Assembly (NCBI GenBank): GCA_017630115.1
Contig: JAGBVY010000006.1
Location: 1 to 17,197 of the forward strand
Length of the DNA stretch: 17,197 nucleotides
Direction: 5' to 3'
From: Tidjanibacter sp.
GTDB taxonomy: Bacteria > Bacteroidota > Bacteroidia > Bacteroidales > Rikenellaceae
Shown here: positions 1-7,189 of the stretch, one piece after another
Numbering within the stretch: position 1 is the stretch's first letter
Layout of the letters: the number at the start of each line of letters is the position of its first letter
Made by a program: the position numbers and the translations under genes
Notes under the pieces: model-generated
What the model saw: the letters and a program-made list of their open reading frames with translations, nothing else
The model's database searches: none
What the model was told of the DNA's origin: nothing

Positions 1-29
1 GTAGCAAAAAACCTTTCGTATCGTTTTGA

Positions 30-61
30 TTTGCGTTTCGTTTTTTTAATGCCTATATTTG
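30..61 (+). promoter_or_regulatory. Bacteroidetes-type sigma promoter of the DeoR-family regulator, with an overlapping operator-like word
   Basis: TTTG at 30-33 and TATATTTG at 54-61 are separated by exactly 20 bases. This matches the Bacteroidetes primary-sigma consensus (-33 TTTG, -7 TAnnTTTG, spacing 19-21). The word TTTCGTTT (36-43), which recurs in the regulator-agaS gap, lies between the two elements, so a bound repressor would block the promoter. Autoregulation is an inference. Transcription would begin near 68, which places the regulator's usable start codon downstream of that point. Confidence 0.75.
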
Positions 62-121
62 CAACATCTATTTGATACCTATTTTTATATTAACCAAAAT
101 TTTATCCAAATAACCACGATT

Positions 122-913
122 ATGGATGTCTATGGCTCGACCAAAGGTCGTCGTTCTATGATATTGCAGAAGCTCAAAAACAACTCATCGGTGTCGGTGT
201 CGGATTTGAGTAGAGAGTTTGGTGTGTCGGAGGTGACTATTCGTAAGGATTTGAACATTCTCTACGAACGCAACCTCGTTATTCGCACCCACGGAGGCGC
301 TATTCTTGGCTCCAATCCCGTATCCTCCTATGAGGATGTTCACATTAACTCCAAGCGACTGATTCACTACCGCGAAAAGAAGGCTATTGGTAAGGCTGCT
401 GCTGCCATAATCAAGGAGGGTGACACCATTATGCTCGACTCAGGAACGACCACCATTGAGATTGCTCGCAACCTCCATAAGTTCCAGAGGCTCACTATAA
501 TAACCAATGCTATCAATGTGGCCGTAGAACTCTTGGCCTACAAGCGTTTCAATGTGATTATGCTCGGAGGCAACCTGCGCGAAACGAGTCAATCAACAGT
601 GGGTCCTGTGTCGGAGTCGGTGCTAAAAATGTTCTACTGCGACAAGCTCTTTTTGGGTGTGGATAGTTTCAGTATTGAGAGCGGAATTTCTACCCCAAAT
701 GTGGAGGAGGCCAATATCAACCAAGTGATGATGTCGCGTGCCAAGGAGGTGATAGCTGTCTTCGATTCGAGCAAAATCAACAAGCGCGCGCTGGCTTTCA
801 TTGCGCCAGTCGAGAAGATAGACACTGTTGTTACCGACGACGGTATGTCGATGAAGTTGCGCTCGCAACTCAAATCGGCCAATGTCAATCTGGTGGTTGT
901 GTCGCCAAATTAG
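122..913 (+). CDS. DeoR-family transcriptional regulator (AgaR-like)
   Basis: This is a cytoplasmic DNA-binding regulator of 263 residues, close to the usual ~250 for DeoR proteins. An N-terminal winged helix-turn-helix spans about residues 12-62, with the family signature from VSDLSREFGVSEVTIRKDL to RTHGGA. A DeoR C-terminal sensor domain follows, whose sugar-phosphate binding loop DSGTTT is at 106-111. I chose the ATG at 122 because a TTG at 59 in the same frame lies inside the -7 promoter element and would not be in the mRNA. The neighbouring agaS gene makes an amino-sugar or tagatose phosphate a plausible inducer. DeoR proteins are usually repressors released by a phosphorylated sugar. 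The gene has its own terminator, so it is probably monocistronic. The family call is firm; the AgaR-like role rests on agaS and on operator-like words around it. Confidence 0.92.
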   Translation: MDVYGSTKGRRSMILQKLKNNSSVSVSDLSREFGVSEVTIRKDLNILYERNLVIRTHGGAILGSNPVSSYEDVHINSKRLIHYREKKAIGKAAAAIIKEGDTIMLDSGTTTIEIARNLHKFQRLTIITNAINVAVELLAYKRFNVIMLGGNLRETSQSTVGPVSESVLKMFYCDKLFLGVDSFSIESGISTPNVEEANINQVMMSRAKEVIAVFDSSKINKRALAFIAPVEKIDTVVTDDGMSMKLRSQLKSANVNLVVVSPN

Positions 914-1007
914 TCGGGTAGGTGCTCTGCGAAAAAGGGCGTAATTTTAACCCCAAAATGTAAGTGTAAGATTGTCGCATCTTTTTTAGCGATACGAATC
1001 TCATCTT

Positions 1008-1044
1008 AAAGAGTGTTAGCTACATAGCCGACACTCTTTTTTTT
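1008..1044 (+). terminator. Rho-independent terminator after the regulator gene
   Basis: The 9-bp stem 1008-1016/1031-1039 (AAAGAGTGT with ACACTCTTT) extends inward through a G-U pair, one mismatch and three more pairs to a four-base loop at 1022-1025. A run of eight T follows (1037-1044). It lies about 95 bases after the regulator stop codon and separates that gene from the agaS operon. Confidence 0.9.
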
Positions 1045-1582
1045 GCTCCGAGGGCTGGTGCATCTGTCTATTTTGCCCTTATTTTTTACTCCACTTTTTT
1101 GCCATTTCGTTTTGCTCCATTTGGTCGGTTGCGGGTTACGCTATCCGGCCCTTGTGACGGCTCATAACTGTGGGGTGGTAACTCTTGTGGGTGGTTTGCT
1201 TGTTGGGTGGAAACGAAAAACAAAGGTTTCGTTTTGTTTTGATTGTTGTTGGTTTTTGTGGCTCTCGCGCGTATTTACTTGGGTGAGATAAGGGGCAAAA
1301 ATGGCTGAAAAACGGTTGTTTTGGGTTACGAAACGAAACCTTACGAAATTATTTTTTACAGTCCAAAGTATGCGCCAATCGGCTGTAAATCAGATAGATA
1401 TACTTGTGTGTGGTTTGGGTGTTGGTGTTGGGGTGCAAAAAAACATCCTTTCGAGTCATACGCTTTGTTACGAATTGTTATTTTTGCATTATCTGATATT
1501 GTGTTGAAACAGACCCATTTGGCTCAAAATGCCAACGATTAACGACAAAATTATTTGTAAAAACGAAATAAATTTAACTCAA
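1045..1582 (+). other. Gene-free regulatory region between the regulator and agaS
   Basis: About 540 bases without a credible gene. Short open frames here have low-complexity, Cys/Trp/Phe-rich translations with no family resemblance. The stretch is T-rich with scattered GTTTCG/CGAAAC words. It should hold the promoter of the agaS operon. The best -7-like match is TATTTTTG at 1479-1486, but it has no TTTG at the expected distance upstream, so no promoter is assigned. Confidence 0.6.
1105..1338. promoter_or_regulatory. Cluster of AgaR-like operator words (TTTCGTTT / AAACGAAA)
   Basis: The 8-mer TTTCGTTT or its complement occurs at 1105-1112, 1212-1219, 1228-1235 and 1331-1338. The copies at 1212 and 1228 form an inverted pair with an 8-base spacer. 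The copy at 1228 extends to TTTCGTTTTGTTTT (1228-1241). On the minus strand 1325-1338 reads TTTCGTTTCGTAAC. As I recall it, the E. coli AgaR operator consensus is built on TTTCRTTTYRTTTY: 1228-1241 matches all 14 positions and 1325-1338 matches 12. Further copies lie in the regulator promoter (36-43) and just before the agaS start (1561-1568). The likely ligand is the neighbouring DeoR-family protein (inference). Confidence 0.55.
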
Positions 1583-2716
1583 ATGATGCAATTGAACTAT
1601 CACACTTACAGGGAGATATGCCAGCAGCCAGAGATGTGGCTCAAAGCATACAAAATGGTTTGTGACCGTAAGGCTGAAATTAAGGCGTTTGTTGAGCGCT
1701 ACATCAGTGCTGGTTATAGCATTGTCTTGACCGGTGCAGGCACTTCGGCCTACATTGGCGATGCGCTCGAAAAAGCACTCTATAACACCTCGTTTGCGGG
1801 TTGTCGTAGTATCCCCACCACCGACATTATCACCTCGGCCGAGCTCTTCTTCAACAAAGAGAGCAAGGTTTTGTTGGTGTCGTTTGCTCGTTCGGGCAAT
1901 AGCCCCGAGAGTGTGGGTACAATCAACCTTGTGAACAAAGTGGCTGGTGAGGTTGCCCACATCTTCATCACCTGCAACGAGCAGGGTGAGTTGGCCAAGA
2001 TGGCGGCAGCTAGCCCCGAGAATACTCTCCTTATGCTCCTGCCCAAGGAGACCAACGACCTCTCGCTTGCAATGACCAGCAGCTACTCGACTATGCTGCT
2101 GACTTGCTCGATGATTGCCAACATCGACTCGATTGAGGCTCACGCCGACTATATCCGCACTATGGCCGAGAATACCGCCAAGGCTATTGAGAAGTATGAG
2201 GGCGCAATCAAAGAGCTTGCTTCGCGTCCCTTCAAGCGTGCCGTATTCCTCGGCTCGGGCGAGTTGCAGGGTATTGCAGAGGAGTCGCGCCTGAAACTCC
2301 AAGAGCTTACCGACGGTTCGGTGATGTGTGCTTTCGATTCGTTCCTTGGCTTCCGTCACGGTCCTAAGGCTGTTATCGACAAAGACACTCTGTTGGTATA
2401 TCTGCTCAGCGAAGAGCCCAAGGTGCAGCGCTATGAGTATGACCTGATTCGTCAGATTAGGGCCAACAACAACATTGTGGGCTATGTGGCAATCTCGCAG
2501 ACTGAGCCTAAAATCGAGGCCGACTACTTCGATTTGAGTGTGGTTGTTGGCGCACCCACCGAGGAGCATCGCTACTACTCGTGTGTGAGCTACGTTGTAG
2601 CCTCGCAGTTGTTGGGTATGTTCAAGTCGATTGATATGGGCCTTAGCCCCGATGCTCCCAGTGTTTCGGGCAACATTTCGAGGGTTGTTGAGGGTGTAAT
2701 CATCTATGAGGACTAA
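1583..2716 (+). CDS. agaS: SIS-domain sugar isomerase/deaminase, AgaS family
   Basis: A cytoplasmic enzyme of 377 residues; E. coli AgaS is about 384. AgaS converts galactosamine-6-phosphate to tagatose-6-phosphate plus ammonia. Two SIS domains are visible. The first has the phosphosugar-binding loop LTGAGTSAYIGD (GAGTS at 51-55) and SFARSGNSPES; the second contains GFRHGPK (R258-K262). The C-terminus DAPSVSGNISRVVEGVI also matches the AgaS subfamily rather than GlmS or generic SIS proteins. The start was set at the ATG-ATG pair (1583/1586) because the EI-x-x-QP-x-x-W motif of AgaS then lies near the N-terminus as in E. coli; an in-frame ATG at 1529 would add 18 unmatched residues. The kbaZ-like gene follows after 63 bases. 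An operator-like word (1561-1568) lies just before the start. Family is sure; preference for GalN-6-P over tagatose-6-P isomerisation is from homology only. Confidence 0.9.
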   Translation: MMQLNYHTYREICQQPEMWLKAYKMVCDRKAEIKAFVERYISAGYSIVLTGAGTSAYIGDALEKALYNTSFAGCRSIPTTDIITSAELFFNKESKVLLVSFARSGNSPESVGTINLVNKVAGEVAHIFITCNEQGELAKMAAASPENTLLMLLPKETNDLSLAMTSSYSTMLLTCSMIANIDSIEAHADYIRTMAENTAKAIEKYEGAIKELASRPFKRAVFLGSGELQGIAEESRLKLQELTDGSVMCAFDSFLGFRHGPKAVIDKDTLLVYLLSEEPKVQRYEYDLIRQIRANNNIVGYVAISQTEPKIEADYFDLSVVVGAPTEEHRYYSCVSYVVASQLLGMFKSIDMGLSPDAPSVSGNISRVVEGVIIYED

Positions 2717-2779
2717 GCCCTCTTAGCCCCAAGAGCAAAGCAATTATTTGTATTAAAAACCATAAAGACAAAGAGAAAA

Positions 2780-4006
2780 ATGGCAAAAACAGAAGATCTT
2801 TTAAGGCGTATTGGCGAACTCGAACAGCAGAGCGGTGTGAAACGCACCATCTTTGCCGTTTGCCCCAACTCGCCCGCAGTTATTAGGGCTGCATACCGCG
2901 CTGCAAAGCGTAACAATGCCCCCATCTATTTTGCTGCAACACTCAACCAGATTGACAACGATGGTGGCTACACCGGTATGACCCAGTCGCAGTTTACCAA
3001 GTTGCTCCGCTTTGAGGAGCAGAGGGTGAACTACACCGGTTGCTCGATTGTGGCTATCGACCACGGTGGTCCTTGGTTGAAGGATAAGCAGAGGGTTGAG
3101 CAGTGGTCCACCGAGGATGCTATGCAGGGTGTGAAGGAGTCGTTTGAGGCAGCTGTGGCAGCTGGCTACGACCTGATTCACGTCGATCCCACCGTCGATA
3201 TCAACGTTCCCAAAGGCGAGACTATCGACATCAGGGTTGTTGCTGCCCGCACCGTAGAGCTTATCAAACACGTTGAGGATTATCGTAGGGCTGGCGGCTT
3301 TGCCCCCATCTCCTATGAGGTGGGTACCGAGGAGGTACACGGTGGCTTGGCCGACGATACCACTTTCGATACATTCATTGTTGAGTTGAAGAAGGGCTTG
3401 GAGGCTGTTGGTTTGGCCGACGTATGGCCTTGCTTCATCGTGGGTAAGGTTGGTACCGACCTCCACACTACCGTGTTTGACCCCGAGGTGGCTCGCAAAC
3501 TCACTTCGAAGGTTCGCCCCTTGGGTAGCTACATCAAGGGTCACTACACCGACGGTGTGAGCAACCCCGAGGAGTACCCCCTCACAGGTATGGGTGCAGC
3601 CAACGTAGGCCCTGAGTTCACTATTGGTGAGTATGAGGCATTGGCCGAGTTGGAGGAGGTTGAGAAGAGGCTCGACGCCGAGGGTCAGGTGGCAGTTTGC
3701 TCCGAGATGGTGGCTGTCTTGACCCGCTTGGTACGCGATTCGGGTCGTTGGCTCAAATGGTTGCAGGACGACGAGCAGGGTCTGAGCTTCGAGGAGCTCA
3801 GCGACGAGCGTCGCTTGTGGCTCGTGCAGACCGGTTGCCGCTACATCTGGCAGCATCCCGAGGCATTGGCAGCCCGCGCACAGCTCTTTGCAAACCTTGG
3901 TAGGGTTGGTATCAACGCCGAGGAGGTTGTTTTGGGCCGCATCGAGAGGGATATGGACAAATACTTTGTTGCCTTCAACTTGGTTAATCTGAACGACCTC
4001 TTGTAG
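2780..4006 (+). CDS. KbaZ/GatZ-family protein (tagatose-bisphosphate aldolase 'non-catalytic subunit' or possible tagatose-6-P 4-epimerase)
   Basis: 408 residues, typical of the GatZ/KbaZ TIM-barrel family (~420). Recognisable family landmarks in order: IFAVCPNSPAVIRAA near the N-terminus, ATLNQIDNDGGYTGMT (where E. coli has ATSNQVDQFGGYTGMT), a D94-H95 motif in AIDHGGPW (usually GGDHLGPN), a VDP strand, YEVGTEEVHGG, GHYTDGV (H255, D258) and ANVGPEFT. In enterobacteria GatZ/KbaZ stabilises the class II aldolase GatY/KbaY, but no such partner is encoded in this window. Some family members have been reported as stand-alone C4-epimerases interconverting tagatose-6-P and fructose-6-P, which would fit directly downstream of AgaS. 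The sequence is clearly diverged from the E. coli subunits. Family call is strong; the reaction is open. It lies 63 bases after agaS and 73 before susC with no terminator, so all are probably co-transcribed. Confidence 0.85.
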   Translation: MAKTEDLLRRIGELEQQSGVKRTIFAVCPNSPAVIRAAYRAAKRNNAPIYFAATLNQIDNDGGYTGMTQSQFTKLLRFEEQRVNYTGCSIVAIDHGGPWLKDKQRVEQWSTEDAMQGVKESFEAAVAAGYDLIHVDPTVDINVPKGETIDIRVVAARTVELIKHVEDYRRAGGFAPISYEVGTEEVHGGLADDTTFDTFIVELKKGLEAVGLADVWPCFIVGKVGTDLHTTVFDPEVARKLTSKVRPLGSYIKGHYTDGVSNPEEYPLTGMGAANVGPEFTIGEYEALAELEEVEKRLDAEGQVAVCSEMVAVLTRLVRDSGRWLKWLQDDEQGLSFEELSDERRLWLVQTGCRYIWQHPEALAARAQLFANLGRVGINAEEVVLGRIERDMDKYFVAFNLVNLNDLL

Positions 4007-4079
4007 TGTCACCTTATTATAAATAGGAATAAAAAACTACAAAAATTACTTTTATACTATTCACTAAAAACTAAAACAA

Positions 4080-7000
4080 ATGAAACAGAATTCACGCTTT
4101 ATGAAGGTTCTTCGTGGCGGTCTGGCTACATTGGCTTTGGTTGTAATGGCAATGCCTGCCTTTGCACAGAAAGTAAATGTTAATGGTACCGTTAGCGACT
4201 CTCAGAGTGGTGAGCCTCTGATTGGTGTTACCGTTATCGCAAGCAGCGGTGAGGGTACTACTACCGACGCAGAGGGTCGCTATTTGCTCTCCGTTGGAGC
4301 AAACGAAACCCTGTCGTTTGACTACCTTGGCTATGTGCCCGTTCAGGAGAAAATCGCAGGTAGGACCACTATCAATGTAGTTCTTAGGCAGGATGCGAAG
4401 GCTATTGAGGAGGTTGTAGTGTTGGGTTACACCACACAGAAGAAGGCCGAGATTTCGAGCTCTATCGTATCGCTCGATAGCGAGGCTCTGAACGACCTTA
4501 CCACCAGCGATGTAGGTAGTATGCTTCAAGGTAAGGCTGCCGGTGTGCTTGTTATGAGCTCGTCGGGTCAGCCCGGTGAGGCTGCAACCATCCGTATCCG
4601 TGGTACGGGTTCGATTACCGCAGGTGCTGGTCCTTTGTATGTAGTAGATGGTGTTGCAGGTGGTTCGTTCAACCCCAACGACGTTGAGACCATCACTATC
4701 TTGAAAGATGCTGCTGCGACGGCTCTCTATGGTGCTTCGGCTTCGGGTGGTGTAATCGTTGTTACCACCAAGCAGGCTAAGAGCAACAAGCCCGTAGTTA
4801 ATCTGAAAGCCACTGTGGGTATGAAGAAGGCCAATATGGGTCGCTTCTCGCCTATGGATTCGGAGGAGCTCTACTACACTCAGAAAGCATTTACCAAGAA
4901 GGCTCTGTTTAGCTCCACTCGTCCCGCTGAGCTTTTGGATCAGGACTTCGACTGGGTAAACGAGATGTTTAAGCTTGGTATTGTTCAGGACTACTACGTT
5001 TCGTTGGCAGGTAAGAGCGGTAAGACCAACTACTTTGTGAGCGTTGATAGCTACGATGAGTTGGGTACTCTTATCAACACCAACTTCAACCGCAACTCGG
5101 CTCGTTTGAACCTTTCGACCGCCATCACCGACAACCTCAAATTGGATGTTCGCGTAGCTTATGACCGTTCGAAAGATCAGGGTACTTCGTCGTATGTAAC
5201 CTTGGAGACTGCCTACCGCTGTATGCCTTGGGATATTCCTTATGTTCAGAAACAGGACGAGGAGGGTAACTGGTATATGACCGACGAGGTGCTCTATGTT
5301 GATGGCGCAACCCGTTCGGACAACAACAAGGCTTGGTATGGCGCAAACAAATACAACTCGCTCCACAACGAGCAGTATAACTACTCGCGTAGCACCTCGG
5401 AGAGCACCACTGCCGACGTGGCTCTGACTTGGGATATTACCGATTGGTTGATTGCAACCTCTACCAACCGTTTCAGCACCAGCAACTACGGCTATGAGCT
5501 CTACTACGATGCTCGTACCAACGTTCCCGGCTATGCTGGTCGTGGTTACCTCTATGAGTCGAATGGTTCGGGAGTAGGCTTCGGCACTACCAACCTTCTG
5601 AAAGCTCACAAAGAGTTTGGCGACCACAGCGTAGATGGTATCGTAGGTTGGGAGTATGGTCACAGCTCGAGCCGCTCGATGTGGGCTGAGGGTATCGACC
5701 TTCCCAATGGTCAGCACTCTTTGAGCAATGCAGTTATGCAGGCTATTGGTAGTTATAGCTATCCTTCGACTGCTTGGGCTTGGTTGGCACAGGCACAGTA
5801 CTCCTATCAGGGTAAGTATGTAGCAACCGCTTCGGTTCGTTACGACGAGATCTCCAAGTTTGCTCCCAAAGCACGCGGTGGTTACTTCCCCGGTATTTCG
5901 GCTGCTTGGTTGGCTTCGAAAGAGGATTTCTTGATGGGCAACGACGCCATCACCTTCTTGAAAGTTCGTGGTGGTTACGGTAAGACCGGTAACGACAACA
6001 TCGAGGACTTCTTGTATCAGGACTCCTATGCTCTGACTGCTAAGTATGAGGATATCGTTGCTGCTGTATTGGAGCGTCAGGCCAATCCCAACCTCGGCTG
6101 GGAGGAGGCTTATATGACCAGCTTCGGTATCGACGCTACCTTGTATAACAACGTAAACGTAACCTTGGAGCTCTACAATACTCTCAACACCAACCTGTTG
6201 CTTGCAGTGCCTCAGGCTCCCAGTACTGGTTTCTTTGAGTTTATGGACAACGTAGGTTCGGTTCGCAACCGCGGTATCGAGCTTGCTGTTGATGGCAACA
6301 TCATCAATGGCCGCGACCTGACTTGGAATGTTGGTTTCAACATTGGTCTCAACCGCAACGTTGTTAAGAGCCTGCCCAATGGCGAGTTCTTGCAGAGCAA
6401 CAACAAGATGAATCAGCTCGTACGCGAGGGTGAGCCTCTTGGTACTTGGTATTTGCCCAAATGGGCTGGTGTAGATCCTGCCAATGGTGATCCTCTGTGG
6501 TACACCGGCGCTACCGACGAGGAGGGTAACCTTATTCTCGATGCCGAGGGTAACCCTGAGACTACCAATGTATTTGCAAATGCCAAAGAGCAGATTGTAG
6601 GTCAGGCAACTCCTATGTTTAGCGGTGGTATCAACACTTCGCTCACCTACAAGAACTTCACTCTGAGTATGAACGGTTCGTTTGTATATGGCAACCAGAT
6701 TTACAACTACACCCGTATCACTATGGACGCCGATGGTGCTTACAACGACTACAATATGATGTCACACGACAATGGTCTTGGTTGGACTCGTTGGGAGCAG
6801 GAGGGCGACATTGCTACTCACCCCCAGTTGAGGTTTGGTCCCGCCACCAAGGCGTCGAACTCGGTTTCGTCGCGTTACTTGGAGGATGGCAGCTTCTTCC
6901 GTCTGCGTAACATCACCTTGTCGTACAACGTGCCCGATGCAGTTCTTAATAGGGTAGGTTTGTCGGGTGCTCGTGTATTCATCTCGGCCGACAACGTATT

Positions 7001-7133
7001 TACTCTCACCAAGTTCTCGGGTATGGACCCCGAGGTTCGTTTGGATACCGCTGGCACCAGCTTGGCAGGTACTTATTCGACCAACTATCCTGTACCTATG
7101 ACTGTTAGTATGGGTGTAGATGTTAAGTTCTAA
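4080..7133 (+). CDS. susC: SusC/RagA-family TonB-linked outer membrane transporter
   Basis: 1017 residues, the usual size for SusC proteins. A type I signal peptide (cleavage after about A29, MPAFA-Q) is followed by a carboxypeptidase-regulatory-like beta domain (about 32-108) and a TonB-box-like EEVVVLGYTTQKK at about 109-121. The SusC plug motifs come next (LQGKAAGVLVMSSSGQPG, IRIRGTGS, PLYVVDG). The remainder is a 22-strand barrel ending in the aromatic SMGVDVKF typical of outer membrane proteins. It imports glycan fragments across the outer membrane using TonB energy, with the SusD lipoprotein as lid. It follows the two cytoplasmic sugar-phosphate genes, so uptake and catabolism are probably co-expressed. 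Substrate cannot be read from the sequence; the agaS neighbour suggests an amino-galactose-containing glycan. The start has an A-rich leader typical of Bacteroidetes. Confidence 0.95.
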   Translation: MKQNSRFMKVLRGGLATLALVVMAMPAFAQKVNVNGTVSDSQSGEPLIGVTVIASSGEGTTTDAEGRYLLSVGANETLSFDYLGYVPVQEKIAGRTTINVVLRQDAKAIEEVVVLGYTTQKKAEISSSIVSLDSEALNDLTTSDVGSMLQGKAAGVLVMSSSGQPGEAATIRIRGTGSITAGAGPLYVVDGVAGGSFNPNDVETITILKDAAATALYGASASGGVIVVTTKQAKSNKPVVNLKATVGMKKANMGRFSPMDSEELYYTQKAFTKKALFSSTRPAELLDQDFDWVNEMFKLGIVQDYYVSLAGKSGKTNYFVSVDSYDELGTLINTNFNRNSARLNLSTAITDNLKLDVRVAYDRSKDQGTSSYVTLETAYRCMPWDIPYVQKQDEEGNWYMTDEVLYVDGATRSDNNKAWYGANKYNSLHNEQYNYSRSTSESTTADVALTWDITDWLIATSTNRFSTSNYGYELYYDARTNVPGYAGRGYLYESNGSGVGFGTTNLLKAHKEFGDHSVDGIVGWEYGHSSSRSMWAEGIDLPNGQHSLSNAVMQAIGSYSYPSTAWAWLAQAQYSYQGKYVATASVRYDEISKFAPKARGGYFPGISAAWLASKEDFLMGNDAITFLKVRGGYGKTGNDNIEDFLYQDSYALTAKYEDIVAAVLERQANPNLGWEEAYMTSFGIDATLYNNVNVTLELYNTLNTNLLLAVPQAPSTGFFEFMDNVGSVRNRGIELAVDGNIINGRDLTWNVGFNIGLNRNVVKSLPNGEFLQSNNKMNQLVREGEPLGTWYLPKWAGVDPANGDPLWYTGATDEEGNLILDAEGNPETTNVFANAKEQIVGQATPMFSGGINTSLTYKNFTLSMNGSFVYGNQIYNYTRITMDADGAYNDYNMMSHDNGLGWTRWEQEGDIATHPQLRFGPATKASNSVSSRYLEDGSFFRLRNITLSYNVPDAVLNRVGLSGARVFISADNVFTLTKFSGMDPEVRLDTAGTSLAGTYSTNYPVPMTVSMGVDVKF

Positions 7134-7189
7134 TGACTCCATCTTATACGAATAATCCTATCAGTAAAATTCAAAAACGAAAACAGACT

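Noticed and set aside
59..121. Upstream in-frame TTG start for the DeoR-family gene
   Set aside because: It lies inside the -7 promoter element, so it would precede the expected transcript start. The added residues match nothing in the family.
1479..1486. TATTTTTG as the -7 element of the agaS promoter
   Set aside because: It fits TAnnTTTG, but no TTTG lies 19-21 bases upstream, so I did not call a promoter.
1043..1542. Short open frames in the regulator-agaS gap
   Set aside because: Translations are rich in Phe, Cys, Trp and Val with no family resemblance or good start context. The DNA looks regulatory.
1529..1582. Upstream in-frame ATG start for agaS
   Set aside because: The 18 extra residues have no counterpart in AgaS, and the ATG-ATG at 1583 aligns better with the family N-terminus. 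This choice is not certain.
2780..4006. Naming the KbaZ-like protein a tagatose-6-phosphate kinase (old AgaZ annotation)
   Set aside because: It has no nucleotide-binding motif of PfkB or other kinases and matches the GatZ/KbaZ barrel family along its length.
7133..7189. ATG overlapping the susC stop codon as the susD start
   Set aside because: It would bury the lipoprotein signal peptide behind 19 polar residues; the ATG at 7190 gives a normal signal peptide and lipobox.
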